From Hydractinia symbiolongicarpus (taxonomy: Eukaryota; Cnidaria; Hydrozoa; Anthoathecata; Hydractiniidae): DNA of 64,000 nucleotides. The stretch lies in the NCBI RefSeq assembly GCF_029227915.1, contig NC_079880.1, forward strand, positions 24,612,501 through 24,676,500. The letters are read 5' to 3'. The notes under the pieces are model-generated. The model was not told where the DNA came from, made no database searches, and saw nothing but the letters and a program-made list of their open reading frames with translations. This document shows, piece after piece, positions 23,701 to 35,560 of the stretch; the stretch's first letter is position 1; each line of letters begins with the position of its first letter. The translations under genes were made by a program, and so were the position numbers.

Positions 23701-26700
23701 ATAAAAGAATTTGTATTGTCTTTTATCTCGGAAAGTTTTAGTTTGAGACAAAAATATAAAAGTTCAGAGGGTTTCAGAAACTCCTTTAGAAAGGATGCCA
23801 TTTAGTCTATTGTCCATATATAGTTAAATGTACACATTAAGCTATTAAATAGGTTCCTTGATCAAAATTTAAATATGTGTTTTGAATTCATTGTCTGAAC
23901 ATATTAAAGCTCCATAAAGTTTTCTCAATGCAGAGAATGTTTAAGTAATTAAAACACGAAACCTCCTGAATTCAGTTGTTTCAGTCTCTCTGATGATTTA
24001 AATATTTGTCTTTTTATTTAAAGAAAATAAGACTATACGCAGAAAGTTTTTATGAAGTCTGATTTGAGAGCAGAATGTTGAAGTTTTTTCAAGAGTGGGT
24101 AACTACTACCTTGTATAGTTGCAAGGGTGGAACTTGTCCAAATATTTCTGGATATTTTGCTAAGGAAAAATTATTTGACATAAATTTTTTCAATAACATT
24201 TTGTATTTGGATAACATCTTATGGTAAAACATAGGCGATTCTAAACACTAGAATTTCAAGTTGTCTGTGTACTCTGAACTTGAAGATTGAAAACATTGTT
24301 ACACTGTCAAATAAGATATAAATGAATAAATAAAATTGCTATTGGCATTGATATTTCTGATAGTATCCACAATGGAATTCTAAATGTTAAAAGCTCACCA
24401 CATATTGCTTTGAATGTCCAACTAAAAAGGACACTATAAACTTCATTCACCATTATCCTACTAAGCCTGTTTCATTTTTCAGCAAACATCTGCTCTTATA
24501 TGAGTCAAAATCAACAAATTTAAGGCTTGTCTTGCGGGTCGTTTTAACCGATGCAAATTTCTTTTAGTTCCAGTCACCATTTGAATATGCAAAGATGGTC
24601 TGCAGTACCCGAATTCAATTACACTGACGGGAAAACGGAGAAAAGACCGTCCAAAATAAAAAGACAATCTAGTAAATATCAATTTTCAAGCACCCACGGG
24701 TGTTCCTTTTTACATAAAAATAGGTTTGTGCTTGCTTTGCTGAACCTTATCAACCATTGACTGAAAATTTATATTTTCTGTGACTATTGTGGAACTGTTT
24801 TGTTTCAAAATCTTTAGGCATACCTATCCTGTGTTCTGGTTATTTGTTTAAACAAGGTGGTACTGGAATGACACCAAAGAACTGGCGGCTACGATGGTAA
24901 GGTTTGGATATTATGACGTTTCTTGTTTTGGATGCTATAAGTCAAGAATAAGTGATGTTTATGTGTGTGCAGAATTCTATTGATTTTTTTTACCAAAGTA
25001 GTCAGGGTGTAAGGATTTCATTGATTTAGACTTGCACAAGGACAAAAATGGACCCCTTGTAGACTATTATTTTTTATTATTTATTGTTATTTATTATTAT
25101 AGTTATTGAATCCTTGACATTGTTGATTATTTTGTATACTTTGCGTAAAGCGATACTATGTTAATTTAGTTCTGAACTGTATCTGCAGGGCATAAAATAA
25201 CTTTTTTAATTCTGGCAATGATACTGCAAGAAAACTTAGTTTTGAAAAATCTTTGCTCGAGAAAGCTGATTAATGATTCCATAGATTCTTCTAATCATTG
25301 ATTAAGTTGTCACCCTTTTTTATGTGTGTGTGAGTATATTATTTTTTTGATGTAGGTTTGAACTAAAGAAAGATAATTGTCTGTACTATTATAAAAACGA
25401 GCAGGTAAAATTGACATTAACTTTTTTTTTCTTTACTACAGATAAAAGACCTTGACAAATTGTGTATGAATGTCTTTGTTTTTTTGAAAAATCTTGACCG
25501 GTACCTAACTACCTTACATGTTTGCTATTAATTATGCTAATTATGCATGACATATTTGATGGAAACTTAAAGGTGATTTATTAGTTTTTCAGTGCATTTG
25601 AAGATGTAAATATCTTTTTGACATTCAGTTTGATATTTACATAACATATTTACATAAATGTTAATGATTATCATTCATACCAGCAACTGTTTCAACAACT
25701 ATTTCTCAGCAGCTAATCTACCTAAGTGATGATGTAATAATATCGCATACATAACAAGAATTTCAGGTCCTATATCTTGAGAACCACTAAAGATTTTGTA
25801 GACAACATTGCGAGTTCGTGGAAATCAACATGTTTTTTTTGCAGGAGGTAAACTTTAGATAAACTTAAAAGAACTTGTATGAACATCATTGCATATTTTT
25901 AGGATCCCATCCCAAACGGTGCAGTGATGCTGTTGAAGTACGCTGTTGCACGTGCTGCAGAAGTAAACAAAAGATTCGCTTTCAAGTTGATCAAAGGAGG
26001 AGCAAGAACGTATTTCTTTGCTGCCAACTCAGAAGAAGAAATGAGAAAGTATGTACCCTATGTTACCCTTTATAAGTGCCACACCTTTCATAACTAAACA
26101 CCTTTCTCAGAAAACGGCCACTCAAATGTATGATATTTTCAATAAATGCCCTTATAAGCACCTTCATATCCAGAGTATCACACCGGCTCGTTTTACAACT
26201 GTCTCTCTTAACTGATGAAGTCGTACGCTACCATTTTGTTTTATTCTCGGATGATGAGGACTCTTATTTGATCGCTTAATGTGTTGGCGGTACGGACTTA
26301 AACTGTCTCTGGTTTCTTGTTTTGTTTTATTTGGTGGGAAGACACGAAAAATGAAAAAAAACTCTTGGTTAATGGCGTAATCTATGTTTGTATGAGTCAT
26401 AAACCGTGAATCACAAAAATATAATTATACAGTTCGTTTCAATTTTTAACATTTTCGTTGTTATTATGCACCTGTCAAGTGGTACCTTGAAGAGGGAAAA
26501 TTTTCGCGGGAATTTTGCGGGTATTTAATCCACTATTAAGTTACATTGGCGTGATTTGTGACAAAAACAAATAATAACATTGAATTGTAAAAAATTGCAT
26601 CAGCAAAACAAATCGAACTCTAAGGTTTCCAATTTTAAAAATTTTTGCGGACGCTTGATTTTAACCATTTTTGTGGGAGTTTGATTTTACGGACTTTAGC

Positions 26701-28221
26701 AACAACTATGAAATTTAGTTCCCGCGAAAATTTGCTCTCTTGAGGTAACAATTTTTGTTTTGTATTTCTAGGTGGATGAAAAATTTAAGTGAGGCATCTC
26801 GTTACGCAGTGTCTGATCATGTAAGTGCGATTTTGTTTTTGTTGTCGTTGTTGTTGTTGTCGTTGTCGTCGTTGTTGTTGTCGTCGTAGTCGTCGTCGTT
26901 GTTGTTCTTGTCGTTGTCGTTTTCGTGTTGTTATTTGTCATGTAGACATTAGTTACCTTAAATTGCGTCTGAATAAATTGATGTTGTTGTTGTTGTGGTC
27001 GTCGTTGTTGTTGTTGAATAAATTCCATTATAACCAATTCCAAAAGCATGACGGCTTGCTCTATTTATAGATTTTTGTCTCTTTTACCCGAAAGTTGTCG
27101 CCACGTAAAAAAAAATTGTTTTGTCTTGCACAAAAAATATTTGATTATTATTATATTATAGTTATAGCTGACAGCACAATTTCTTTGTTGCCATAGTTGC
27201 GATGTTATTATATCATAAAAGATTTAATATAACTTTACAGCACAGTGGGAACAAGAACTGTTTATCAGGAATTAGAAATTTATTTATTATTGAAATTCCA
27301 TACAATCACACGCGACTGTCAAATTAGTCATTGGCAAACTTAGCTTTATCTAAACAACCTAAGACCTGTATGGAAAAACATTGTTTGAATCGGCTGTAGA
27401 GATATACGCCATTATAATCGCATCTATAATCATAGTATTACCCCGTCCAAGTGAATTTCATTACTTTGTGCTAACAAACGGGCACGAATGTACAAAATAG
27501 CGATGTGAGAAATATGCACGACAGGCTGTCCCACGTGGAATTTTTTTTAGATACAAAATGTTAGGAAAATAAAGAATGATTATTGAGTGGACATCTAACT
27601 ACTCTGCTATACTGACTATACTTTTTTGTAGACTTCGATCCCAGAATGCAGTTTGAAGAACGTCAGTATACCTGCGCTGTCTATCACTGAACCAGATTGT
27701 CACGGGTTTCTATGGAAACAGGGTGATTCCCACAAGTCGTGGAAGAAACGTTACTGCGTGTTGAAGTATGGTTGTGTGTTTTATTACGAAGACATGTCCA
27801 ATGAAGTCGCGATAGGTGTGTTCAAACTACACAACTATACTATTAACCAGAGCAAAAATGTAAAGTATGGCTTCGAGGCTGAGCCACCTGTGCGCAAGAT
27901 GAGGACTTATCATTTTTACGCTGACTCTGAAGTTGATTTCAAAAGGTATTTGTGTTGTGTTATTTTTTGTTTGTTCTATATATTTTGTTGTCGTCGTCGT
28001 CGTCATACCGTCGCATCGCCTTATCCGTCGTGATCATACTTATTGTTACCTGTTGTTGTTTTGTTACCCTTTTCGTCGTTGTTCTAATCTTCGCCGTTGT
28101 CGTTGTTTTCCATGTTTTATCACCGTCATTTGTTCGTTTATTGTCTTTCTGTGGTTGATTTTTTGTTTCTTTTTTAAGGTGGTTTCAAGCGGTGAAACAT
28201 TCAGTAGCCACTTTTAAATAA
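20743..28221 (+). CDS. tyrosine-motif, tandem-PH-domain adaptor-like protein, 8 coding exons
   Basis: Exons 20743-21884, 24568-24671, 24818-24896, 25356-25404, 25903-26048, 26772-26820, 27632-27945 and 28179-28221 join in frame at GT-AG sites, giving 641 residues. Exon 1 encodes a long, Ser/Asn/Asp-rich, apparently disordered region with at least seven tyrosine motifs of SH2-binding/ITIM type: YESC (101), YAVV (135), YDEV (217), YAVV (238), YADI (252), YTEV (274), YESI (288). Exons 3-6 encode PH1 (about 423-515, GYLFKQGG, KNWRLRWFEL, RTYFFAANSEEEMRKWMKNL); the spacing RASE-C..KYAFK...YFFAA resembles CNK/IPCEF1-type PH domains. Exons 7-8 encode PH2 (about 548-640, GFLWKQGD, SWKKRYCVLK, final WFQAV). 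It is likely a membrane-recruited, tyrosine-phosphorylated scaffold; this is inference. The start is the first ATG after an in-frame stop at 20701. The donor ending exon 2 is the least certain join. It is not a clear orthologue of any gene I can name. Confidence 0.8.
26485..26745. mobile_element. TA-flanked MITE in intron of the tandem-PH gene
   Basis: A 261-bp element, ends CCTTGAAGAGGGAAAATTTT and, reversed, CCTCAAGAGAGCAAATTTTC, each followed by CGCGGGAA and each flanked by TA. It is inserted in the intron between coding exons 5 and 6. No coding sequence. Confidence 0.7.
26832..27018. repeat. GTT/GTC trinucleotide microsatellites
   Basis: Interrupted GTT/GTC repeats at 26832-26925 and again at 26980-27018, within the intron after coding exon 6 of the tandem-PH gene. 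Long Thr- or Cys/Arg-rich open frames here are by-products of the repeat. Confidence 0.9.
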
Positions 28222-29861
28222 TAGTTATAAGCTGTTACAAGTAACGAGAAAGACAATCGTGCTGGTATCGATATCTCTCGATAGGAGATGATAAAATCCG
28301 GTGGTAATCGTTCCAGGACAAGCCACACCATTGATGGGCTTGTTCGTGGCGAATCGTCGGAACATATCGTGTAATTCGTGCAGATCCGTGTTGTTGTCGA
28401 GTCTTAATGTAAAACATAGCGTAAATAACGAAACAGAATTGAAATGCAGGTTGAGATAAAAATGTAGGAATATTATTTTTCAGTTTTTGCTGAAGTTTCA
28501 ATGAATTCCTCTTCAACATGAAACATTTGTTTCACCTTTTTTGAGGATTTATCTAAATAATACACATTTGTTTTTGTTTTTATGAAAGTTGTCGTAGAAA
28601 ATCCTGCAGCTAATCTATTCGTTTTTCCTTGATTTAATTTATTTAATTCGATGTAGCTATGTTGTGTTAATTTGATTTCTACTAGTTGCGCAGGTGTTAA
28701 TACCAATTTCAAACTGGTTTTCAAGTTAAGATTTGAAATTGTCACTCCGGTAAATGAGTTAAGCTTCTCAAGATTTTAATGTTGTAGAATGATTTTCGAA
28801 CCGAGAACTTTTTTTTCATGTTTAGATGAATTAAGTTAGCCGTGTTCACAACTGAAAATTTGATTTTAAAAAAAACGCTTCTGAGGTAATTATACATTTG
28901 GTTTAATAACGTATTATGAAACTAAATAATAATTTTCGACCAGACAGTCTTTTGTTTTCTCTAGCAATGAAAGACTTCTTCACGACAGGATAATTTTTGT
29001 ATAAAGATGTATTTGTATATTCTATTCAAGTTTTTTGTGGTTATGGCTGTTTTACGCACGTTGATGTGTAACAGCATGTGAATTGTAATATGTTGTATAT
29101 TTTCTTCACTTTTATTTTTTTTTAACTGATAATTCTTTAAAATTATTTTTTATTTATACGATTTCACAAACGTATGGAAAGCGTTTTTTTATTAGATTTT
29201 ACTACGAATATATTTTAAATACGGGCTAGAAGCACAATCTGGGCGGGGTCGTGTCTTGACACGGACGGCAATGTATTTCAGGATTTTGGAAACGTATTTA
29301 TTTTAGCACAAATATAGAATCTTTTGAAAATGTTTTCATGCGAGCCGCACAACGAGAAAATGTTTAAAACAGTCTCCGTTAAGAAACTAAAAAAAATTAA
29401 TTCGTTTACACACTTTTAATCCGATAAGATTCCATATATTTACAAACCAGACCTCGGTTAGTTGAAATCTATTTGCTTTTATTATCAACAAGAGTTTTGC
29501 TCCAAACAGAATTTTATGCTGAGTCATTATTTTTCTCCCTATGCCACGTTTAGGTTTTAATTTTGTGGCGTTCTTCTTTTTTCATTTTAACCTGTAATTA
29601 ATTTAACACAATTTAACTCATAATTAGAAAGTTACTTACATATGCAATTGTATTGCATAATTATGCATAGTTTTAGTAATTTCGTTTCCAAGACTTTCTG
29701 CTATTTTTATGTTTTATTTGGTAATTATTCCTGGGAACGAAAATTGCTTTAAAGTAAATAATATTTGCAGGTCAATTATTTTACAAATAAAATTTTCTTC
29801 TTATGATAAACACAGTATTGTACAAAGTATACTTTAGTGTTTTTACTGTTTCTACGCGTAC
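28222..29861. other. tandem-PH 3' flank with one minus-strand coding-like stretch
   Basis: The 3' UTR of the tandem-PH gene should occupy the start. On the minus strand 28473 to about 28774 is open for about 100 codons with protein-like composition (LNSFTGVTISNLNLK, LVLTPAQLVEIKL, FHVEEEFIETSAK). It has no good acceptor and I do not recognise it. The remainder is AT-rich without features. Confidence 0.35.
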
Positions 29862-30039
29862 CTACAACCTCCAAAATGGTCCTAATTTTTGCTGACATCA
29901 GGTCGATATTTCGCGCCAGATGTTGCGAGTGAATTGTGCATAACGCAGTCATTGTAGAAAGTGCAGCTAACAAGTTTTTGACGCACTCCATCTGCCTACC
30001 AGTTTTGCAGCCTGGTTCCACGTGATGTTGTTTTCCCAT
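29862..30039 (-). CDS. possible first coding exon, unrecognised protein
   Basis: A minus-strand frame starts ATGGGAAAACAACATCACGT at 30039 and runs 59 codons to a plausible donor (GTAG/GTACGC). Codon content is richer in G and C than the surroundings and the product (MGKQHHVEPGCKTGRQMECV, then a helix-like stretch with LLAALSTMTAL) looks protein-like. The exon ends in phase 1, which does not match the open stretch at 28473-28774, so the rest of the gene is not located. No family recognised. Confidence 0.35.
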
Positions 30040-31671
30040 ATCGAGGAGTTATGGGCAAATTCCTAAATATTATTTTCTGGGTTGTTGTTACCCCCTATAC
30101 TGTGGGAAACGTTGATTTTGGTGTACCAGTGCGATGCTCAACTTCGTTCCCAGGGCTCCTCGTTTGTATTCCTGTCTTGCTGTACCATTTTTGTAAAAAT
30201 AAAGAAAGCCTAGGTGCAGAGTATACACGATCCGTGTGGGAATAGAAACCTATTTAAGTGTTGAAATACAAAATTCCATTCTTACTTCTATGAGGTACGA
30301 CCGTAACCATGCTTTTTTTCGGACTTTTTTTTATCTTCAAAGCTTTATCTCAAAGACCTCTGAAAACGGAAAATTTGGAGGTACGCATTTTTTAAGTATT
30401 AGATTTAGTCCTGGGAATTTGGTCCTGAAATCGTGAAAAAATATCCTGCATGCAAAAGCGTCTCATCTGGCTAAACGACCTGAAAGTCAGTAATAGAGCA
30501 ACGCGTATCAACTGGCAATACCGTGTTTAAATACAGACCAAATTGAAGAAGTGAAGTACTCCATTTACCATACTAAAGCCCATTGTGGTTTGATTTCAAG
30601 TGGATCTATAAACCTTGTGAAGTTTTTCGTTGTTTGCTGGCGGAATATTATCTTTTTAGACGGTACCCAAATATTAATGCCGCAAAACTACAAAAAAAAA
30701 AAAGAATAAGAAGATTACGGGCGGTTTTAGAAGAAAGAAGACACAATACACATTGGTAAACCTCTAACGCAATCCGCAAAATGTTTTTATGCACTTGAAT
30801 CTGACATCTAGCTATTTAAATACACACACATCAGTAAGAAGTGCGCAAAAATTGAATGTCCGCTAAACCTGGGCGCACGAATGTCTTAAAGTTACAATTT
30901 TTTTGCGAATGCCAAGGGTTGACAAATAGGTTTCCGAAGTAAATGTATTTTCAAATGAACAGCAACCCAATGGCTAAAACCCTTTAGAAAAACAGAGTAA
31001 TAAGAAATGAAAAATCTTCTGCTTCGATTTTTATGAGTTTTAAAAATTTTATAGCATCCTCTGTTGCATCGAACGCCGTTAAAAAAACATTCGATTTCCG
31101 TGCACTACAATAAAAAACAAATAAAAAATATTTGGCGTGGACTTAAATTTTGCAAATGGCTAAATGACGTGGATTAAAATTGTTTATTTTAACGTAGATT
31201 TAATTTGGCGATTGATGGAAAATAGTTTTATTCCTCCTAAAGTGCAGTCACAACAAAGAAAAAGATGCAGATGCAATATTTACGGTTGTTTTGTTCACAA
31301 TAAGAGCATCGCACTAAATAAAACCCACTTGATTGAAGTCGCTTTCAATATTTGAAGAAATTGGTAATTTTAACGAAGCATTTTTCAACATTTAATCATG
31401 CGATGAATTACAGATGAACAATATCTTAAATTTATTTTATATAGAACTTCCGTCGCAACGATAAAATGTTTTTGTTTTTGTCACAAAAAGTATACTTTCG
31501 ATTCAGCATAAAAAAATGGAATCAAAACGTTAACCAGAGGAGAAAATTTTGAACAGCGATGCTGAAATATATATTTTTAAATTTTTCTAAAAAATGCAAA
31601 ATATTCTAATAAAAAATGAATAATTCACTAAAGCTATAAATTATATATATATAACATAACTTACAATTCGA
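30040..31671. other. non-coding stretch downstream of COASY
   Basis: Contains a one-sided piece of the CAACCTCGT family near 30139 (CAACTTCGTTCCCAGGGCTC). No gene supported on either strand; the COASY polyadenylation region lies near 31600-31670. Confidence 0.4.
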
Positions 31672-34466
31672 CTACAACGCACAATTCGGGATTTTTTTCC
31701 TGACTATCCTCTCGTTCAACAACCTCCATGCTTTCTCTACCTGTGTTTGAGTGAATTCCGGCTCCCATAACGTACTAAAAACAACATTTGACCTATCTAC
31801 GCGCTCTTGATTGGTCATTTGCGTTGCTATGCGCGACATAGCCTGCTCTTCAGACAGTCCATTTCGATCTTTCAGTCTCTGAACCGCTTCTTCAACAGGT
31901 ATAACGCAACACCATATTTCATTAGCATCTTTGTCCCAACCTGACTCAAACAAAACTGCTCCTTCAAATATGATAACATCATGTTTTCCATCAGCTTCCA
32001 CTTTTTCGATAATTTCTTTTCTCATTTGTCGGATTTCGGGCCATACGATCTCGTTCAATCGTTTCATTCTCTCTTTGTTGTTAAACACGATAGGTCCTAG
32101 TTTTTTCCGATCTACCGTACCCTCCACACTTAAAATCTCTTTACCAAATTCCTCAACAATTAACTTAAACGCAGTGCGACCAGGCAAATAGGCACTGTGA
32201 CCTAACTTATCGCAATCGATTGTGTAGGCACCAAGTTTCTCAAACCGCTTAACAACGGAAGACTTTCCAGAGGCTATTCCGCCCGTCATACCAATCACGT
32301 AACACCTACCAGGCTCCTTTGCACGGGTCGATTCTTTTCGAAGTACTCCAAGTTCGCGTATTCTTTGTCGAGAAGAACTTAATTTATCTTCTGCGTTCAC
32401 ACTGGCCGACACATCTCTACAATCATCGGCGATGATATCGATACTTAACACGTCAAGCTGTTGAAGACCATTTTGCTTTCTTGTCTCGTTTACCAGAGGG
32501 CCTCCATTTATAGTTTCCTCGCTTACTACAAGCAGTTGAAGGTCGTCATCGGTTCCAGAAGGACCACAGGTATCGTGCAGTGGAACAACTTTATAATTTA
32601 AACCTAAAATAATACATTTTCATGCATGTATGGATGTATTTCCATACAAGTTCATTAAAAGATAGTAGCTGAAACGTGTCACTTGTTTTTAAGTTTAAAA
32701 TATAAAAAACTTTTATGTTACGTTATTTATAGTAATATATGTCTTTCATAAAAAGAGAAAAAATTTAGAGTAACTAAATTCCAAATTTAAAAACACGTTT
32801 TTTAAATACAAGCGCAAGTCTACCTTATTCGTATTGTTTTAAAAACATCTATTTCGCGCGTTTTTATTCTCGCGAAAAACGTTTCGCGTGTAATTTCTGT
32901 ACTAATTTTGCGCACTAACAAAATCCTGCGCAAAAATCGGTATGAACAATCTTGGAGACACAAAAACAGCCCCTGTCAAAATCAATGTTTGTTATTCCAA
33001 AAAATATTTTGATGCTTATATCCAATATTATTAGTATTACTTGTTTAACAATCGTGCAAATTTTGGTACAGTTGGTTTTATAAACTGACTGCTTGTGAAA
33101 AATATACACACATGTATGGGAAAAATTTGCAAAAATGAAAAATTCATGCAAGATTTTTTCACTTCTTATATTAGACAATCGATTTTCTCCTTGCACATTC
33201 AAGAAAATCCTGCATTGAAAATGATATTTTTATATGTTGTGGAGGATAAAGAGTTGTTTATCAATTCCTTGAGAATTTTTTAAAAATCTTTTTTTGTTCT
33301 CAAGTTACTTTAAGATTTAAACTTTTGGTGTAATAAGTACTTGTACAATGCTGACGTTACATTTCTACCTTTAATTACAATACAAAACTTAACGTATGTC
33401 AAGATATCATCAAGAAGTTGACACTTCTAAACAGTTTCGATATTTTGTAGGTTTGCAAGATATTTAAATTAATTTATGCCTATTACATCATCAATGATGA
33501 TGTCATAGATCAGATGGAAATCTTTGATGCTAAATATCTCAAGAATGAATAAAGATTTTTAAAAAATTTTAAAACATTTGATTAACAACTTTTTATCCTC
33601 TCTAACATACAAAAATATAAATTTCAATGCAGGAATCCCTTTACTCAAATATCATTAAAAATATACGCTGGCAAACACACAATATGTGAGAAATAACAAA
33701 AATCAAAATTTATTGCAACAAAAAATAAAAAATAAGTTTATTTTTGGGTCAATTTTATAGAAAAAGCACAAATAAGCAAAATAAAAATAAAGACATATAT
33801 ACCTGGCTTATAGTCCTTTATTAGTTCAATAACATTTTTAATCCGTGCATCTACTGGCTCAATTAATTCTTTTAAAACTTTCTTTTGGAGTAACTCATTA
33901 GCAGACACGCCTACTGTTATTTTATCATTGGCCAATAAGAGTGCAGTTGCAATTAATAGTTTGTGGCCATCATGAATCCGATCAAAGGTTCCTCCAATCA
34001 CCACTCCTGGATACGTTTGAGTCAAATTAATCTCACTGGCACTTACAATCATATCTTCCTTTGTATCGATATATTTCATAACAAACTCTTTAAAATTATA
34101 CCTCAATTGAACTATTTGTTCCAGTTGTTGGGTAGTTTGTTTCAATGTTTTGCTAGCAATACATACATTAAGCATTTTTGACAACTCTCGTTTTGATGAT
34201 GGTTTTATATCTGTAGCAGGAGGCAATAAAACATGGACATTGACATTCCGTGATACAGTTTGTGGACGACTATAAACATTTTTTACAAGTTCTCGAAAGT
34301 TATTTACTAAATGTACATCTCCTTGAATTTTCGTATCAACAAAATCAGTCAATTCTATAAATAAATTGCTTTGGATATGTTTTGAAGCTTCGTCAAGGAT
34401 GTTATATAGGTACTTCTTATTTGGAAATCCAGGTAGCAGCAAGATTCCATTCTTGAAAACGCTCAT
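31672..34466 (-). CDS. COASY: bifunctional coenzyme A synthase (PPAT + dephospho-CoA kinase), 2 exons
   Basis: Exons 34466-33803 and 32603-31672 join through CCAG/GTATAT and TTTTAG, giving 531 residues (human COASY is about 564). It catalyses the last two steps of CoA synthesis: adenylation of 4'-phosphopantetheine, then phosphorylation of dephospho-CoA. The N-terminal part (1-150) matches the COASY leader (NGILLLPGFP). The PPAT domain shows GVVIGGTFDRIHDGHKLL with the nucleotidyltransferase HxGH at 165-168, and across the splice site LNYKVVPLHDTCGPSGTD and VVSEETINGG. The kinase domain starts near 323 with the P-loop GMTGGIASGKSS (326-337) and the DCDKLGH segment. The eukaryotic fusion order PPAT-DPCK is intact. 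The start is the ATG at 34466, immediately ahead of SVFKNGILLLPG. All key residues that I know are present. Confidence 0.95.
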
Positions 34467-34924
34467 GATGATCTACTTTGAATTTTCTATGATTTCCTGC
34501 ATCAAACTAAATCAAATGACACATATCATGCTTACTGTAATATGTTGATGGAAGATACTTTGACAAAAGAAACTTTCACAATTTCCCAATTTCTGGTTAA
34601 AATCGCAAAAGTTAGGCTCCCCAAAAAAGCCTTGAAAATTTATTCCCACAAAATATGTTGTTAGTTTATTATGAAATTAATTCTAAAAAATATTTTTACT
34701 TCTTTTGCAGGATAAGAAACTTTTCTGCATTATTTTCACCCTAATTGTTTTAATAAAGATACTGAATGGTTTAGAACAAATTCATTAATTCTCAAAAGTT
34801 CTGTTTTTTTACAAATTATTCATTGGACTAGCCGGGAAACCTGACGTCGAATCGCCGGGATGAGCCACAAGTAACTGTTTTTGAACGCCCTAAGGAGCGC
34901 TTAAAAAGAACTGCAAACTGTGCG
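34467..34924. other. COASY upstream region
   Basis: Expected to contain the COASY promoter and 5' UTR. No diagnostic element seen. Confidence 0.35.
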
Positions 34925-35560
34925 ACACAGTCAGGTGGAGCGCTTTAGTACAGGTATGCAGTATGTTGTAAATCAAGTGAAGCGCACACACCATTATAGT
35001 GTTGCGACTGTAACATATTTTTCAAAAAATAACTTTCCCGCAACAAAGGCTGAAATAAAAACACAGTTTACAACCATTGTTACTCTGTCATAGCAAAAAC
35101 AATCGGTCAATATTATTTTTTTTTTGCGGAATAAGTTTTTGTAAAAGTTAAAAAATTAATTGTGGCACCGGACTGAGCGCTTAGTACAGTTAAATGGTGT
35201 TACACAGGTGTATAGGGATAATACCCTTTTGAAAAAAACTTTCTTGCAGACTATTTAAATGAAAACACAAGAAACAGTCCTTCGCTTCTTGCACAGGGCT
35301 AAGCGGTTAGTCCAGGTAAACATTGTAAAAATTCGTACAGGCGTGATTCCCAAGAAAGTTTAAAAATTAATTGTCACAGTGGGCTGACCCACACAGGCAT
35401 AACAGCCTTTTCCAAAAAACAGGCTATTGTTAACACTGAGCTGACCGCTTAGTACAGTTAAACAGACTTGAACAGTACCCTTTCCAAAAAAACTTTATCA
35501 CAACTTCAGTTTAAATGACAACACAGGAAACAGCCTGTCGTTACCCCTCCAGCTAAAGCA
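34925..35560. repeat. degenerate tandem repeat, long unit
   Basis: The phrase AGCGCTTAGTACAGTTAAA recurs in diverged form near 34938, 35175, 35310 and 35447. It is followed each time by related pieces (TACACAGG, CCCTTTTCCAAAAAA, AAATGA(A/C)AACACA(A/G)GAAACAG). Units vary from about 130 to 260 bases, so this looks like an old, eroded array or a multi-unit transposon interior. Confidence 0.55.

Noticed and set aside
26768-27070. Poly-Thr and Cys/Arg-rich open frames
   Set aside because: By-products of GTT/GTC trinucleotide repeats in an intron of the tandem-PH gene.
28235-28519. HEQAHQW motif resembling the M1 aminopeptidase HExxH site in a minus-strand frame
   Set aside because: The residues around it do not follow the M1 family (no GAMEN-like segment, no downstream Glu motif), the frame overlaps another open frame and it has no splice context. 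Probably chance.
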